A DNA stretch of 64,000 nt, from assembly GCA_025331435.1 (NCBI GenBank), contig JAIWNI010000004.1, positions 124,001-188,000 of the forward strand, read 5' to 3'. Position numbers and translations under genes: made by a program. The notes under the pieces are model-generated. The model ran no database searches. It was not told the DNA's origin and saw only the letters and a program-made list of their open reading frames with translations. Positions 24,856 through 36,965 of the stretch are shown piece by piece (the first letter of the stretch is position 1; each line of letters starts with the position of its first letter). The stretch comes from Choanephora cucurbitarum (taxonomy: Eukaryota; Mucoromycota; Mucoromycetes; Mucorales; Choanephoraceae).

Positions 24856-27800
24856 CCACAATCACAACCACAACAACAACAACAACAACCTCAAACGCAA
24901 CAGCAAGCTCTCATACGGAGATCAACCGTCGCCACTACTGCACCTGCTAATTTAACGACCAAAAAGAAAATAGTCAGTGAAAATCCACTTCGTAATTCAT
25001 GGACTGCTTCTCCGTCTGATACTTCTAAACCCACAACAACAGCAACACCAACGACGACAACATCACCGCCAGCTACTGCTTCACAGCAATCAGCTCGAAT
25101 GAAGCCAACAGTTTTAGCACGTAGAACAAGCAACGAGCCGATTTCATCAGGAACAGCCATGGCAACAGCTGCTGCTCTTAGAGCTAAATCGCGAGGTAAT
25201 TCCGTTGATTCTACAGCAAGCTCAACAGGCAGCAATTCCAGTAGCAATGGTATGCTACCTTCAGGGCTGCAGCAGAAGAGAAGATCGATCACAAAATCAG
25301 CTAGCTTGACGAGCAGCCGAAAGAACTCAAGGTCATCAAGTGTGGGTAGTAGTAGTAGTAAGGAAAAGGAAGCAGCACAGTCAGCAACGGCTGTCACTCA
25401 AAGATCCCGGCGATCTGTTAACGAGGGAACAGTTCCAGAAGAAAGTCGTAGAAAAAGCAGAACCCCTGTTTCCTCTACGGCTACTTCTACTAAGCAATTG
25501 TCAAAAGAAATCAAGACAACTCGAAAATCATCTTTACCAGCATTTACTGTTCTTGTGGATGGCGAGTTGTCTGCTTCGCCTATGTTTAACCAGTTAGAGG
25601 AATATGTGTTTCCAGCACCATCTAGCTCTTCTAATTCAGCTTCACCTAATTCCCCTCATGCTTCAGTCCAAGATATTCAGACCTCCTCTGATCATGCTGA
25701 AAGCGAGCAACAACAATCAGGCTTAGAGTCGGAAATTGATGAAACAGTAACTTTAGAGAACTCACAGCCTCATGACGAAGCAGAAAGCTTTCAAATAGAG
25801 CAAACTAAACTACAAAATGACTTAGTTGAGGTTTTGCCTCAAATTCAAGAAGAACCCTCCGAGTTACTGCAAGACTTGGAGGTATCATCGTCTAAAAAAA
25901 CTTCAAAGGAAGGCCCCAATGAGTCTTCAGAAACGCCAGAGCCAACAGAATCACCAAAGTTGGACGAACCACCAAGCTCAGGAGCAGAAGTGGCAGCTCC
26001 ACCTCCACCGCCTCCACCGCCTCCACCTCCACCTCCACCTCCACCTCCACCTCCACCTCCACCTCCAATGAATTCAGTTTCATATAAGAGCATGGCTTCT
26101 ACTACTGATTCGAACAGTACATCAGTTGACAACAACGCAATGCCTGGGGCATCAACCGGATCGCCACCTCTACCACCCGCCTTCCTCGGTACTGTAGGAC
26201 GAAAGCCAAGTGCATTTCATGCAAAGCAAAAGTTGAAATTTGTTGAATGGGAGAAAATGAATTTTGATAACATCCAAGAAACAATTTGGAACGAATTTGA
26301 AAGGGACATTGAATTGTCATTGCACAAGCAGACAGAATCAGCAGATTCTATTATGGAATACCAGCTTGCAAAAGCAGGCGTTTTTGATGATGTAGAACTG
26401 ACTTTCGCTCAAAAACCAGCAGTTGAAATCAAAGCAAAGCCATTGAAGAATGAGACGCATATTCTTGATACCAAAAAGTCCTATAACCTTAGTAAGCATC
26501 ATATGAAGTGAAGAGAAAAAGAAAAGCAAGCTAATGCATTTGTTGTGTATACTGATAGACATTTTAATCAAGAACATTATCAAAAAGATTCCTTTCGACG
26601 AAATACGATACTATTTCTTGCAACTCGATAGTTATTTTATGGACGAACAGATCATTCTAAACCTTCTCAAATACTTACCTACTGAAGACGAAGTGGCCAA
26701 GCTTTCTGCTTACCATGATGCTCCTCTTGAAGAGGTTGAGAGGCTTGGTGTCCCCGAAAAGTTCTGTTTACAGGTTGGTGAGAGAGGGTCTTTACCTTGG
26801 TTGTACTTATTCTCATCTTATGTATTTTGATTAGATGATAAAAATTGATAGACTTAAGGAAAGGCTAGAGTGCATGCTGTTCAAATCCACGTTCTTTGAA
26901 AGATACACGGTTCTTCATAAGGTAACGCTATCTCTAGGCTTGTTCATATAATGCTAGCATACTTACTTTATATGATAGCAAATGACATCGGTCTATAATG
27001 CCTCTATTGCTTTAAGAGATGCAAAATACTTTAAAGAGCTGTTACATGTAAGCTAGACTTAGACATCTAGAAAGTATATCTAACCACTGGCCATAATAGT
27101 TGGTTCTTTTGCTAGGTAATTTCTTGAACGGAAACACTTATCGAGGAGGTGCATTCGGTATCAAAATTGCTAGTATAAACAAGGTTTGACAGATACTTAA
27201 TGTCATATCTTCATGTCATATTCACCTTCTACATTAGTTGATTGATACAAAAGGAACATCCAAATCAACAACGCTGCTTCATTTCTTAGTTGATGCCGTC
27301 GAAAAGAACTTCCCGTATGTTCTTGCCTTCCTTGAAGAACTTGATGAGTGTGGTTTGGCCTCAAAAGGTAATATAACATAAACTTTCAAAATAGAATGAT
27401 ACTAATTGAAATCTGCAGTGTCTCGTTCTGAAATGATAATTGAGTATCAAAATATTGAGGCAGAATTAGGAAAGCTTGAAGCAGAGCTTCGCGACCACTA
27501 TCCTAACAGGCATGAAAAAGACGAACAAGTTGTCGAGCTCGACAAGTTTGCCTCAACAATGCACAAGTTTTACAAGCAGGCATCATCTGAATTCAAGCGC
27601 ATATGTATGCTTTCCAAGAAGATGGAAGAAAGTTATGAACAAGCAGTTCGCTTTTATGGTGAAGATCCCAAGAAGACTCAACCAGACGAGTTTTTTGGTA
27701 TTTTCAAGGAATTTACAACAAGTTGGGAGAAGTGCTCAGCTGACTCAAGAGAACATAAGCTGAAGCAGGATCGCATCGAGAAGCAGAAAAAGCGCGAACA

Positions 27801-28527
27801 GGAGAGAAGAAAGCGTGCAAACAGCAACGCGGGCGCTAAGCTTAAGGATCCTGAAAACGAAGAAGACAAAGCCATTTTGCATAGCTTACTAGACAAGTTG
27901 AAGAAAGATACACTTGATGTAAAGGTCAGAAGAAGAAGTGATAGAAGATCGCGGCAAAGATCAACTAGCATTAGTCAGCAACAACTCCAACAATCGTTTT
28001 CTACTCAGCAACCTAATATTGATTCAATTTACCTGAAGGCTAACAAGATGCTTCGTAACATTCAAGGCGAGAACAGCACCAGTTTGCTCGTTGACGGTGG
28101 AGCAGCTAGTCCAACCATCTTTGACTTTGGACATTCGCATCATTTACATAATACCATGGACAAGTTACACGGCGGAAGAAGACGTATGAGTGCCTCTGTA
28201 GCAATTCGACCTTCGTTTATGCCGCTATTATACGACTCTGAAGCAACAGATAGTCCAATGCTTGCAACACCATCTACCTCTCTTCTCAATGCCTCAAATG
28301 CTATTCCTGAAGAGACTAAGTCAACCTTACTCAGTGCCCGTAGACATGCTAGACCTTTATCAGCCCTAGTTATACCAAAACCAAGTATATCATCACAGTC
28401 TCACTCTTCCAATCCTACACCTACAACTGCCGCACCAGCCAGACAAGTTAGAATAAGAAAGACAAGTAAACGACCTATTTTTGACCACTCGCTTAGAGTC
28501 AGAGCCAGACGGATGAGTACAAGATAG
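22507..28527 (+). CDS. Formin (GBD/FH3-FH1-FH2), Bni1/SepA type
   Basis: Actin nucleator and elongation factor for hyphal tip growth and septation. I predict 13 exons: 22507-22884, 22940-23229, 23300-23380, 23443-23836, 23918-24258, 24318-24502, 24566-26491, 26559-26773, 26835-26921, 26979-27047, 27100-27183, 27238-27367 and 27419-28527, for 1762 residues with phase kept throughout. The N-terminal GTPase-binding/FH3 region spans about 170-530 (SWLERFIEDGGMQ, ARTQACESLTAFCFLP). A coiled coil at about 560-610 and a CAA-encoded polyGln tract at about 642-668 follow. FH1 is an unbroken run of about two dozen prolines near 1034-1060, and FH2 starts at about 1106 (KLKFVEWEKMNFDNIQ) with GNFLNGNTYRGGAFGIKI as the core. 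The basic C-terminus (RRRSDRRSRQRS) could be an autoinhibitory DAD-like tail. The exon 2/3 junction is the least certain. Confidence 0.93.
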
Positions 28528-29499
28528 TATACATATATATATATATCGAAAGGTTTTATTATATTTTATTCAATGGCAAATCCTGTGTATAAACCACCCT
28601 TCTTTTTGTACTATAAACATTAATTTACCTAAAATGAAAATTGGACTTTTTGCTCTAAGCCCAAATGCTTGCTGGTTAGTAGAGATGTAATGCTTGTCTT
28701 GTTTGGCTTTTTGCGTTTATTCAGAAATGGATGTATGTCAATATGAGTTATACCAGATAAGAATAAAATGAACTTAAAGAAGAAGATAAGGCAATTAAAG
28801 CCTTTCTACCCCATAAAAATTCATTTCTCAATGTCAAAGATTGCACCATGTGAATATTGAATATATATAGTTACCGCATATAGTTACTGATATTGGAAAT
28901 GTACCAAGTTTTTTTTCAGCCAAGTTTTCTTTTTATAGACGCGCTAGTTGGTACATTGATAAAATTAGAATAGATTACCATATGGTTTTTGAATACGTCA
29001 AAATTTATCATATCTTGTGATTTGCATTGTTTAAAATCTATAAAAGTATGGAGTCAAATAGAAGCACACTAAATAGGAATATACATTGCGCAAGCTACCT
29101 GCATAATTTTCCTTTTTTGTGGCACTGACTTTACATTATTCTTTCTTTTGACACTAAAACATTTCAAGCGTAAAATTCTGTCATTTGCTGAACATGAAGA
29201 AAGAAAGAATGCTTATGCGTGTGAAATGCACTTGTCTTTGTACAATAAGTTGTTCAATCCCTACAAAGTAAAAACCTATTTAGGTACTAAAACGCCAATT
29301 GATTCAAGGCTATGCTTGATGTAACAGGAACAAGCCTCAGGAATATTAGTACTTTCGAATCAACTATCATACTCTGTCTTTTTTTTTTTTAGGATGCACA
29401 CAGAAAATGAAGCAAAGAGTCTGAATGAGAGTTTTGTTTATGCGAATTGTTTTATTATTGGTAAGTTACTAAGAATTAATGGCTAACATATTATATTAT
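28528..29499. other. Intergenic, no gene seen
   Basis: The 3' flank of the formin (TA repeat at 28530-28545) and the 3' flank of the minus-strand small gene. AT-rich, without open frames of interest. Confidence 0.5.
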
Positions 29500-29816
29500 T
29501 TAAGCTAAAAGTGCACTAGCGAAAAAGGCACCCAAGAGGACAAGAGCTTGCATGAACATAGTTGAAGGCAATCCAGAACTTAATGAGAGACCGGCACTCT
29601 GGTTGGTAGGGTTAGAGGGAGCTGTTTGAGTAGCACTGGCAGCAATAGAAGATGCTTTGTTTTGAAGAGATTCAACTGGGTTGGCTATAACAAAAGTCTG
29701 TATAAATTTCCCAATTTCTTACACTTAACAGCAACAAACTTACTTGAAGATTGAGCGCTAACAACGGCGATGATGCAGACAACAGCAAGAAGAGTCAAGA
29801 AGGTCTTTGAGTTCAT
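29500..29816 (-). CDS. Small secreted, possibly GPI-anchored protein (85 residues)
   Basis: Two short exons, 29816-29744 and 29684-29500, separated by a 59-nt GTAAGT..TATAG intron with phase kept. The N-terminus MNSKTFLTLLAVVCIIAVVSA is a textbook signal peptide with likely cleavage after VSA. The mature part is short, rich in Ser, Thr, Ala and Asn (about 40 residues), and ends in a hydrophobic segment (FMQALVLLGAFFASALLA) running to the stop. This arrangement fits a GPI-anchor addition signal, with Ser/Gly around SSGLPS as the possible omega region. A cell-surface or wall-associated role is inferred; no family is recognised. Both exons are below 70 codons, so it is easily missed. Confidence 0.75.
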
Positions 29817-30818
29817 ATTGTTAAGTAATGAGAAAAAAGTGATGTCCATACTTTCTAATTCCTCAAGGCTTTTATAAAGCTTTTTTTTTGTATGATCATC
29901 AACATGATATCATACCCTTTTGATTACGTTTTGAAAGGAAAACCGGAGTTTGTATGACAAGATTCTTCAGTTACTAAAGAAACCAGTATCTTGTGCGCTT
30001 TCATGATTCATTTGCGCCACCTTGAATGTGACGTCAAATCTTTGTCTTTTTCTTGACAAAACGCATTGCTCTATAAAGCAAAGTCGCGAGTGTGTGGAAG
30101 ATCTTTATCGGCTTTCTTTCGCAGAAATACATGTTTACATACAATAGAAAGCCAATGGACTTAAATTCATCAACAGCAAATGTCATACTATTTTAACCAT
30201 CTAACACTATATTGATGGAATAAGATGAATCCTCTTTTTTTTTTTCAAAATTTCCGCACATGTCTCAATCAAAAGACATTGAATGGTGGCTACAACATAT
30301 CAATTCATGCAAACTATTTCTGTCTTGAAACGTACAGACAGTTTGTGTAACGCCATTTTCTTTTTGTTCTAGTCAAAAAGCTGACAGTTAACGTATTACA
30401 TTGCTTCTTAAATTTGAAGTATGAACAATCCTTGGTTTCAAAGGCAGCTTTGATCGAAAAAGCAATAACCTTAATTTTGATTTTTGACCAATTTTTAAAG
30501 ACAAAGACTCAAATAAAATTGGAGCCGTTATAGAAAAAGAATCCTATAAGGCTGTTGAATTTCTCTTTTTCAGGCAAATCTTGATTAAAATCAAATTAAC
30601 TAAGCTGTGTAATACACGTATATGTGGAGATTGAGTTGATTCATTTTGCGTATACATGCATTGACAACTTACCAAACATCATTTTAATTAAATGTACAAG
30701 CTTGTTTGTTAGATGTATTACAAATGAAAATTATCTGCAGACTGATAGAGTGTTTCATAAGTTATATTTAACAGACTTCTATTTTTTTAGGATAGATTGA
30801 TATGTTCAAAATAGATGA
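29817..30818. other. Intergenic, no gene seen
   Basis: Promoter region of the minus-strand secreted protein (TATA-like TTATAAAGC at about 29873 on the plus strand) followed by AT-rich sequence. No coding potential or repeats stood out. Confidence 0.5.
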
Positions 30819-31108
30819 TTATGTATCAGTTAAATGTTTTGAAGACTGTGTGAACCAGTACATTAATCGCTTGGTTTGATAGTTGAAGCAGGAGTTGTGC
30901 TTAATTTGAAAGTACAATTCTTCAAAATGGCTTTCATTTTGACCACTAAAACGGCATTCGATAGCAAAAAACAAACTTGACACGAGAGGGTAATTTTCAA
31001 AGATATCGACAAACGTAAACAAGGGAATGGGCGAATCATCACATAAAAAGAAAGAGTCAGAATTATTGAACGAAACGATTGCTCCTGAAGAGAAGGGTTC
31101 GAATGGAT
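30819..31108 (-). pseudogene. Orphan coding-like fragment
   Basis: A minus-strand open frame of about 95 codons without a stop from near 31108 to the stop at 30819. Its composition is protein-like: LYPFEPFSSGAIVSFNN, FVDIFENYPLVSSLF and CFNYQTKRLMYWFTQ. The upstream DNA has stops in all frames and no clear exon start, so this looks like the 3' remnant of a degraded gene or element rather than a complete gene. I do not recognise the family. Confidence 0.3.
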
Positions 31109-31947
31109 ACAGCCGATTCCATCAAACAAATACTCCTATTTAGATCATGTGTTTTTCAAGTACATAAGGAGTGTTGATCGTGTTGCACTGCAGAAGAATT
31201 CATTTCTTTTATTTGTTGCTTTAGACTGCTTTTGCAAGCTAACATCAAAACCATCTCATTGGTCTGCCAAATCAAACATGCAGTAAAAAGCAACTGTATC
31301 AATGTGCCTTCTTCTCTTATTCCGACAAAAGAAACTAGATGAACATGAAATTGCTAGCGGCGAGGTTATTCAAGGTAATTGTCTATAGTATAATGGACAC
31401 TGTTGCTTCCTCCATGGTGGATAAATAGCTATACTGTTTACACAAGACAGAGAATACCTTAGAACAAAACTAAACTTTAACTCAGGGCATAATATATAAC
31501 GTCTTTTGAGGTCGCGAGAAATATATCTCAACCAATTATAGCTAACCTATCAGTATACATAACTCTAAAAAGGGACGATAGCATCTAACATATGTGTGGT
31601 ATTGTCTTCTTCTTTTCTGTTGTTGGTGTGTCTGTATACGTCTTATATGGTCTGAGAAGTATCAAGTAGATCATAAAGGTTCACGAAAAGCTTGCTTTAT
31701 GTGCTGATTTGCATATTGTCCTTTCATTTTGTGCTTCATATGAAGTATTTTACTTAGAGTCCCCTTGTCTAATAACATCAATTTTTTTTCTTTCGATATT
31801 TGACTCTGCATCAGCCATTGCCAAAAACAAATTAGCAGTCTTATTATGCTCGTTAGCTATGCCCTGAGACTATAGAGAAAAAGCAATATGCATGCTATCT
31901 TGATGTTATGAGGACATTATTTTAGCATGCAAACTTCTTGATTTCTT
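31109..31947. other. Intergenic, no gene seen
   Basis: AT-rich, stop-dense on both strands; includes the 3' flank of the minus-strand membrane protein gene. Nothing else was identified. Confidence 0.45.
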
Positions 31948-33199
31948 TTATTGCTTCTTCCTATCACCCACAGGTCCGAAGACATGCTGATGATGAGTCG
32001 AATGAGAGTCTTTAGAAGAAATGAATGGATGGTTTTCAAGCACTTTGATGCAAGAGACATTTTGCGCCGAATGAAGGGAGCTACGAAAATATGGATGAGA
32101 ATGATGATGAGAATGATAATAATGATGCTGTAAGGGTATGTTGATGTTGTATTTAAAGTCAATTTTGTACTGACATAAAGGGTCCATAAGATTGAATTTG
32201 GGTAGAATGTCCAAGTCTAGTCCTGTAGAAAAAGGAGAATACCAGTTGTTATCTTTCTTTTCTGTTCCTCCTTCTTCATCTTCATCTTCGCTATGATTAG
32301 GTGTTGTCTCGGGGGAGATCAAGTCAAGTCTGCTGTCTGGTTTATCGTCAAGTGAATTCGACGTGGATACGCAAGAGTATGTTGGCGAAGGAAAAAAGTG
32401 ATTATTTACATGAGTCTTTACTTCTGTCTTGGGTTGTTTTTTACATTTGTCAGAAATAACATTATCCTGCTTTTCTTGGGCATTTATGGCCTGTTCCTTT
32501 TTCTTATTTACAGTCGAATTCTCTTCTTGGTGGCTCAAGTTGTTTATGGGCGGTGCTTGATGTCTTTGCGACGGCTTTTTTGTTTTTCGACGTTTTGATG
32601 CCTTCTTTTTTCCTGCACTAGGTTTTTCTGACTTTGACTGATCTAACAAAATAGGTTTCTCCTGTTGTTGAACTGCTCGCTTTTTCTATTCAAAAAAAAA
32701 AAAAGGATATAAAAAATGAGATTAATATTTTCTGTAGAGCATGTTGATCCGCCGCTTAAATTGCCCTTTCCATCGTATACACCCCCCCCCCCAGTGACAT
32801 GAAGACCAAAAGAATGGAAAAAAAGGCAAAATTTAATATTTTTTTGTGTCTTTCCTTTTTTTTTACCTTGAAAATGATATAAGCTGCATACAAACAAATG
32901 ACAATAGTGGTGAAGGATGATAGGAACGATTGCCTCAAGCGAGTAAACAGTCGGATTCTTCTTACTGAATGATGATGTGGCGTGCTGTTATACTGTTGTA
33001 AGATAGTTATGTCGGTAGATGCATTTTTTATCGTAGAAAGTGTCTGTTCTTGCACATGTTGTATAGTAGACCGAAACAAGTAACTGTTGACATGGTTGTA
33101 TATCGAAAATAAAAGCATAGAAATGAGCGAAAGCATAATCAACAAAACAGGAGACAAGACAACAATTGATGTTATCTGCAGCCCTCGAATTGTACGCAT
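31948..33199 (-). CDS. Two-TM protein with long basic and His-rich tail, unknown
   Basis: Predicted exons 33199-32867 and 32685-31948, with a 181-nt intron (containing a C11 tract), give 356 residues in phase 0. Seen: a first hydrophobic segment at residues 7-33 (SIVVLSPVLLIMLSLISMLL), a polar loop of about 60 residues and a second hydrophobic segment near 93-110 (FTTIVICLYAAYIIF). Then comes a strongly basic stretch (GKKKASKRRKTKKPS), an acidic patch (SEDEDEEGG) and a His-rich tail (HHYYHSHHHSH). The long hydrophilic C-terminal part is probably cytosolic and disordered. No homologous family is recognised. The His-rich tail could bind metal but that is speculation. The start is the first ATG in frame (MRTIRGLQ). 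Confidence 0.6.
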
Positions 33200-35984
33200 T
33201 ACAAATAAATAAATAGGTTAAAGAAGAGAAGAAAAATTTTTTAAAAGAAACCTATCATTTTTTTTTCTGAAATTTGATTTAGCGCCCTGCATCTTTTTTT
33301 TTTTTGGCACCATTTTCGGAAAAAGATTATAGGCAGAAAATTGTGCTTGTAAATCAGGATTGCACTAAGGTCTGCACTAACAAAAAAAATAAAGTGAAAT
33401 GAAACAAGATCAGTTGCACAATAACTCTTTGTTCAAGCAAACTTATAACTCTATATCAGAGTTATCGACACAATCCATCAAGGCCTTCCAGACAGGCACT
33501 ATCATAACCATCAGCAGGATCAATCTCAGGAGAACATACAGCAGTGGAAATACGTACATCTGTATACTTCAACTAACAACTAGCCTTTCTTGTCTGATCT
33601 GAGACGTGTGAAAGAGAGTGTTGTATTTATCTCGAATATATGAATCTGAACTAGAAAAGTTAACGAGACAAATATAGGCCTGTTTATTAGGTGAAGAGAA
33701 AAAGTGTTAAACACGATAAAAAACTCTTTATAATATGATCGGACTTCTAAGTGCAAATAGAATTGGATGTGGTAAATACCACAGAGAGTATGGTAATGTG
33801 ATTAACTTTAGCCTATTTACGCGGATCAGTTACACCAAGATATTAAAAATGATAAGAGCAGTTCCTACTGTCTTTTATTAACTCGGACTCACTTGTAACC
33901 TTTCTCGTACTTAGAATTTGTCTGTAAAGTGTTTTCTTTTTCAGTTGTACTCAACATAGTCCAATTATGATGAAAGATGCTCACGCATTTTTGATACAAA
34001 CAGTCATTGTTAATAGCTGCTCCTTTTGGCTATCACATGAATCGTCTATGCAGAACAAACTATTTGATAGGAAAGCGCGTTTTTATCAACGATATTGTTA
34101 TTTTCCTTGCAAGATCGTGTTAGACTTTACTCGAGTAGAACAGTCTTATCTTTTTTTTTGTCAGAAACTGTATGATATTTTCTAACATTAAATACCATCC
34201 AGAAAAGACACACGCATAAACAGTTACTATTCATCTTGTCCTTAGAATACTATGCTTAGTATAAGAATATGTTTAGCACCAAGGTATGAAAGTCAAAAGT
34301 CTTGTTTTTTGAGTAGAACTACTGCTGTAGAGTTACTTGGTTTTTAGCTGGTATAGAAGACACTTCAAAACCTTTTCATTTTGACAAAGATAAGCAGACA
34401 TTCAAATCTGAATGAGTAGCTTGGTTTAACCGTGCACCTGGATTGCGCTGGTAACTCTGACATAGAGTTACAAACCTATTTGAACAATGAGCTTATTCAA
34501 GTCTGCATCATTGTACGACTGACCTTGTTTCTCTTTTCTTTTATTTTTAAACATTTGTCCTGCCCATCTTTTGAGTGTATGATCTCTACCGTTTGCTTTC
34601 ATTTTTTTTTGTTAGTGAAGATCTTAGTGTAATCCTTATTTATTTTTTCGGTCAGTTAGTGTAATTGGATATTTTTATTTTATAAGCGCAATTTAATTTT
34701 TCCGGAAATGGTGTAGGTAATCTTGAATTGCCCTGGTTTTCTACATATTTTTTTCTTTTTCATCACGCCTAAAATTGGTGTTTCGTAGTACAAATGTAGC
34801 TTTTTTTTTTGGTATTAAATTAGGAAAAATAAAGATGCACGAATAAGAAATGAAAGCATTAATAGCCTTCTTCTGAACTAAATCAGTTTTGTTTCCATGG
34901 TTCTTCACTTTTGGTCCATAAGCAAGAATTTATTGTCAAATTATCACTGAGAATCCTACCTGAATGTCAACTATCCAAAGTCTTTAAAAACAAGCTATCA
35001 AATCTGAAGCATACCAGACGATCTAGTAAGTACATGATTAGAAAGAAAGGATCTTTCTTTACTGTGTGGCACTTTTTAGTTGAAGTTTTTGAAAGCTTCA
35101 AGTTGATTGTACCGAAGAGAGCACAGGTGAGTGCAAATGCTTTTAATGAAAGTGTTATTTCGGAGTTATCTGCTTTTCAATGGATGCACATATCACTGTC
35201 ATACTAACTGAAGGATATAGACTCGAAATTAATTAAATGCGAAAGTACTATAGGCAGTACCATTGAAGCGAGAGAAAGAATTGCTGTTGTTAGTTGTTGC
35301 TCGAAGTTAATGGCTCATTCATTGATTATGATAGATCATTGTAATGAGACGGATAAACATCTTTCCATTATTTGCTAATTACTGTGCTCTAATACTTTAA
35401 ATATTCAGATTTCGCAAAGTCAGCAGTTGTTTGACAGACACAATCGTTCGTTTTGTATGTCAAACAGGAATGACTAAATTAACTTCATCATAAACCTCTC
35501 CTCCTTATTTCCTTTTAGTTATTTCTTCACCACCTGCAGGCTAAGCATTTTCTTTAAACTTGATCGACAGGGCTTACATGAATTAATTCACTTGATCAAA
35601 TTTCTTTAAAGAAAGAAAAGGCTGCTTTACACCTTGAAGGCCTTTATTTTCTTTTGTCCAAAAGTACCAATAGCACAATCACTCTACTAAGCAAATCTAC
35701 CTTCAAAAAGTCAATAAAGCCACAGGGCTTAAACGGTTCTCTGTTTCTCAAATAATCAAGTAACTGAATTTCGGAAGAAAAAATACAAATATATTTTGGA
35801 ATCTGAACAAAAAAAACAAGCAAAAAAAAAAAGAACAAAAAAAGAAAAAAAAAAAGAAAAAGACAAATGAAAAGTAATTATAAACTGATGACAAACAAAC
35901 AAAGAGAGAGTGACTGTTACATATCGAAGTCTAATAAGTCTAAGGAGAGATGATGTTAGAAAGTGTGTGTGTGATAGGATCTGG
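33200..35984. other. 2.8 kb gene-free stretch
   Basis: AT-rich with poly-T and poly-A runs. Short open frames at 33399-33602, 33967-34185, 34432-34632 and 34911-35207 (all plus) have no recognisable motif, no splice context and Leu/Phe/Ser-rich chance-like composition. The A-rich segment 35820-35880 is low complexity. No RNA gene was recognised. Confidence 0.45.
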
Positions 35985-36965
35985 TTATATCAATTTACCA
36001 GCTAACTCTTGATCTGTTGCCATCGTAATTGGGCTCATGCTATCGTTGTAGCCACCGCGCTGTAACCAAGAATTGATTTGATCTTCAGTTACATCATAAT
36101 TGGTATGACTTTTTTTTTCTGTTACTGGCCAGGAATGCTGAAGGAAGAGATCTATATCAGCCAAGGAAGAAGAAGAAGGGGAAAAACAGGGAGGGGTATA
36201 TAATGGCACAAATGAACGAGATTTATCCTCGTCTTGGCTCGAAAATGAAGTAGTTGGGGATAGGGAAGGCTCGGATAAGGCAGCAGAGATCTTCCCTGGA
36301 TTGCTTGTCATCAATCGAAGCTGAATTGAAGAGAGCGTGCTGACACTACTACAATCATCTTCATCGTCACTGCTGCCTAGATCAGGAGTGGCTATCCCAT
36401 GGTAATGAGTTGACTTATTAGACAAGTCCTTATATGTCTGGATGTCTTGAGGTGCATTTGAGTTTTTTAGACTGTTCATCATTCTCGCTTTAGCTCTGTG
36501 CATATTCTCTCTCAAGCATCGGCTGAGCATCATGATATTCTTCTTTGGCTCACTATCACGGGCAGATAAGGCGCGGAAGTTCAAATTGTTTGCAAAAGAA
36601 GCATCGGATGTTGCCGATAAAGGCTTAATCTGTCGGCTTAATGACTTTAGCTCCTGCAAAGACATTTTTTGTCTACCGTTGCATGGCTTGCCCAGAATGA
36701 TTTTCTTTGCTTTCTTTGTTTTTGAGACTTTTTTGGGTATATTGTTTAGCATAAGGTAGCTGTTTCTTCTCTTCTGACAATCCTTTGGTGATATGAATGC
36801 TCCTTCCTTAACGTCCGAAGAAGTAGTGCTTCAATGGACTCCAAAAGTTAATAATAGAATAGGCTGTTGCTTTCTCTATCGTTCTCACCTTTTGAGGTTA
36901 TTAACAAGATACATATAAGAGTTCATACGAAAGGCTTCGGTCTGATTTAATAGAAGGCTCTGCAT
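35985..36965 (-). CDS. Ser-rich protein of unknown function, 283 residues
   Basis: The main exon is 36759-35985. A short upstream exon (36965-36889, MQSLLLNQTEAFRMNSYMYL) joins it with conserved phase through a GTGAGA donor and a CAG acceptor, giving 283 residues; without it the protein would start at 36752 (255 residues). Seen: a basic N-terminal part (KKVSKTKKAKK), a helix-rich region (LSRCLRENMHRAKARMM), an acidic Ser patch (GSSDDEDDCSSVST), a Ser/Pro-rich middle and a terminal segment YDVTEDQINSWLQRGGYND. No TM segment or known domain. The charged and Ser-rich make-up suggests a regulated, partly disordered protein. The first exon is the weaker part of the model. Confidence 0.6.

Noticed and set aside
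31085..31105. GGTTCGAAT resembling a tRNA box B
   Set aside because: No pairing T-arm flanks and no cloverleaf; it falls inside a coding-like open frame.
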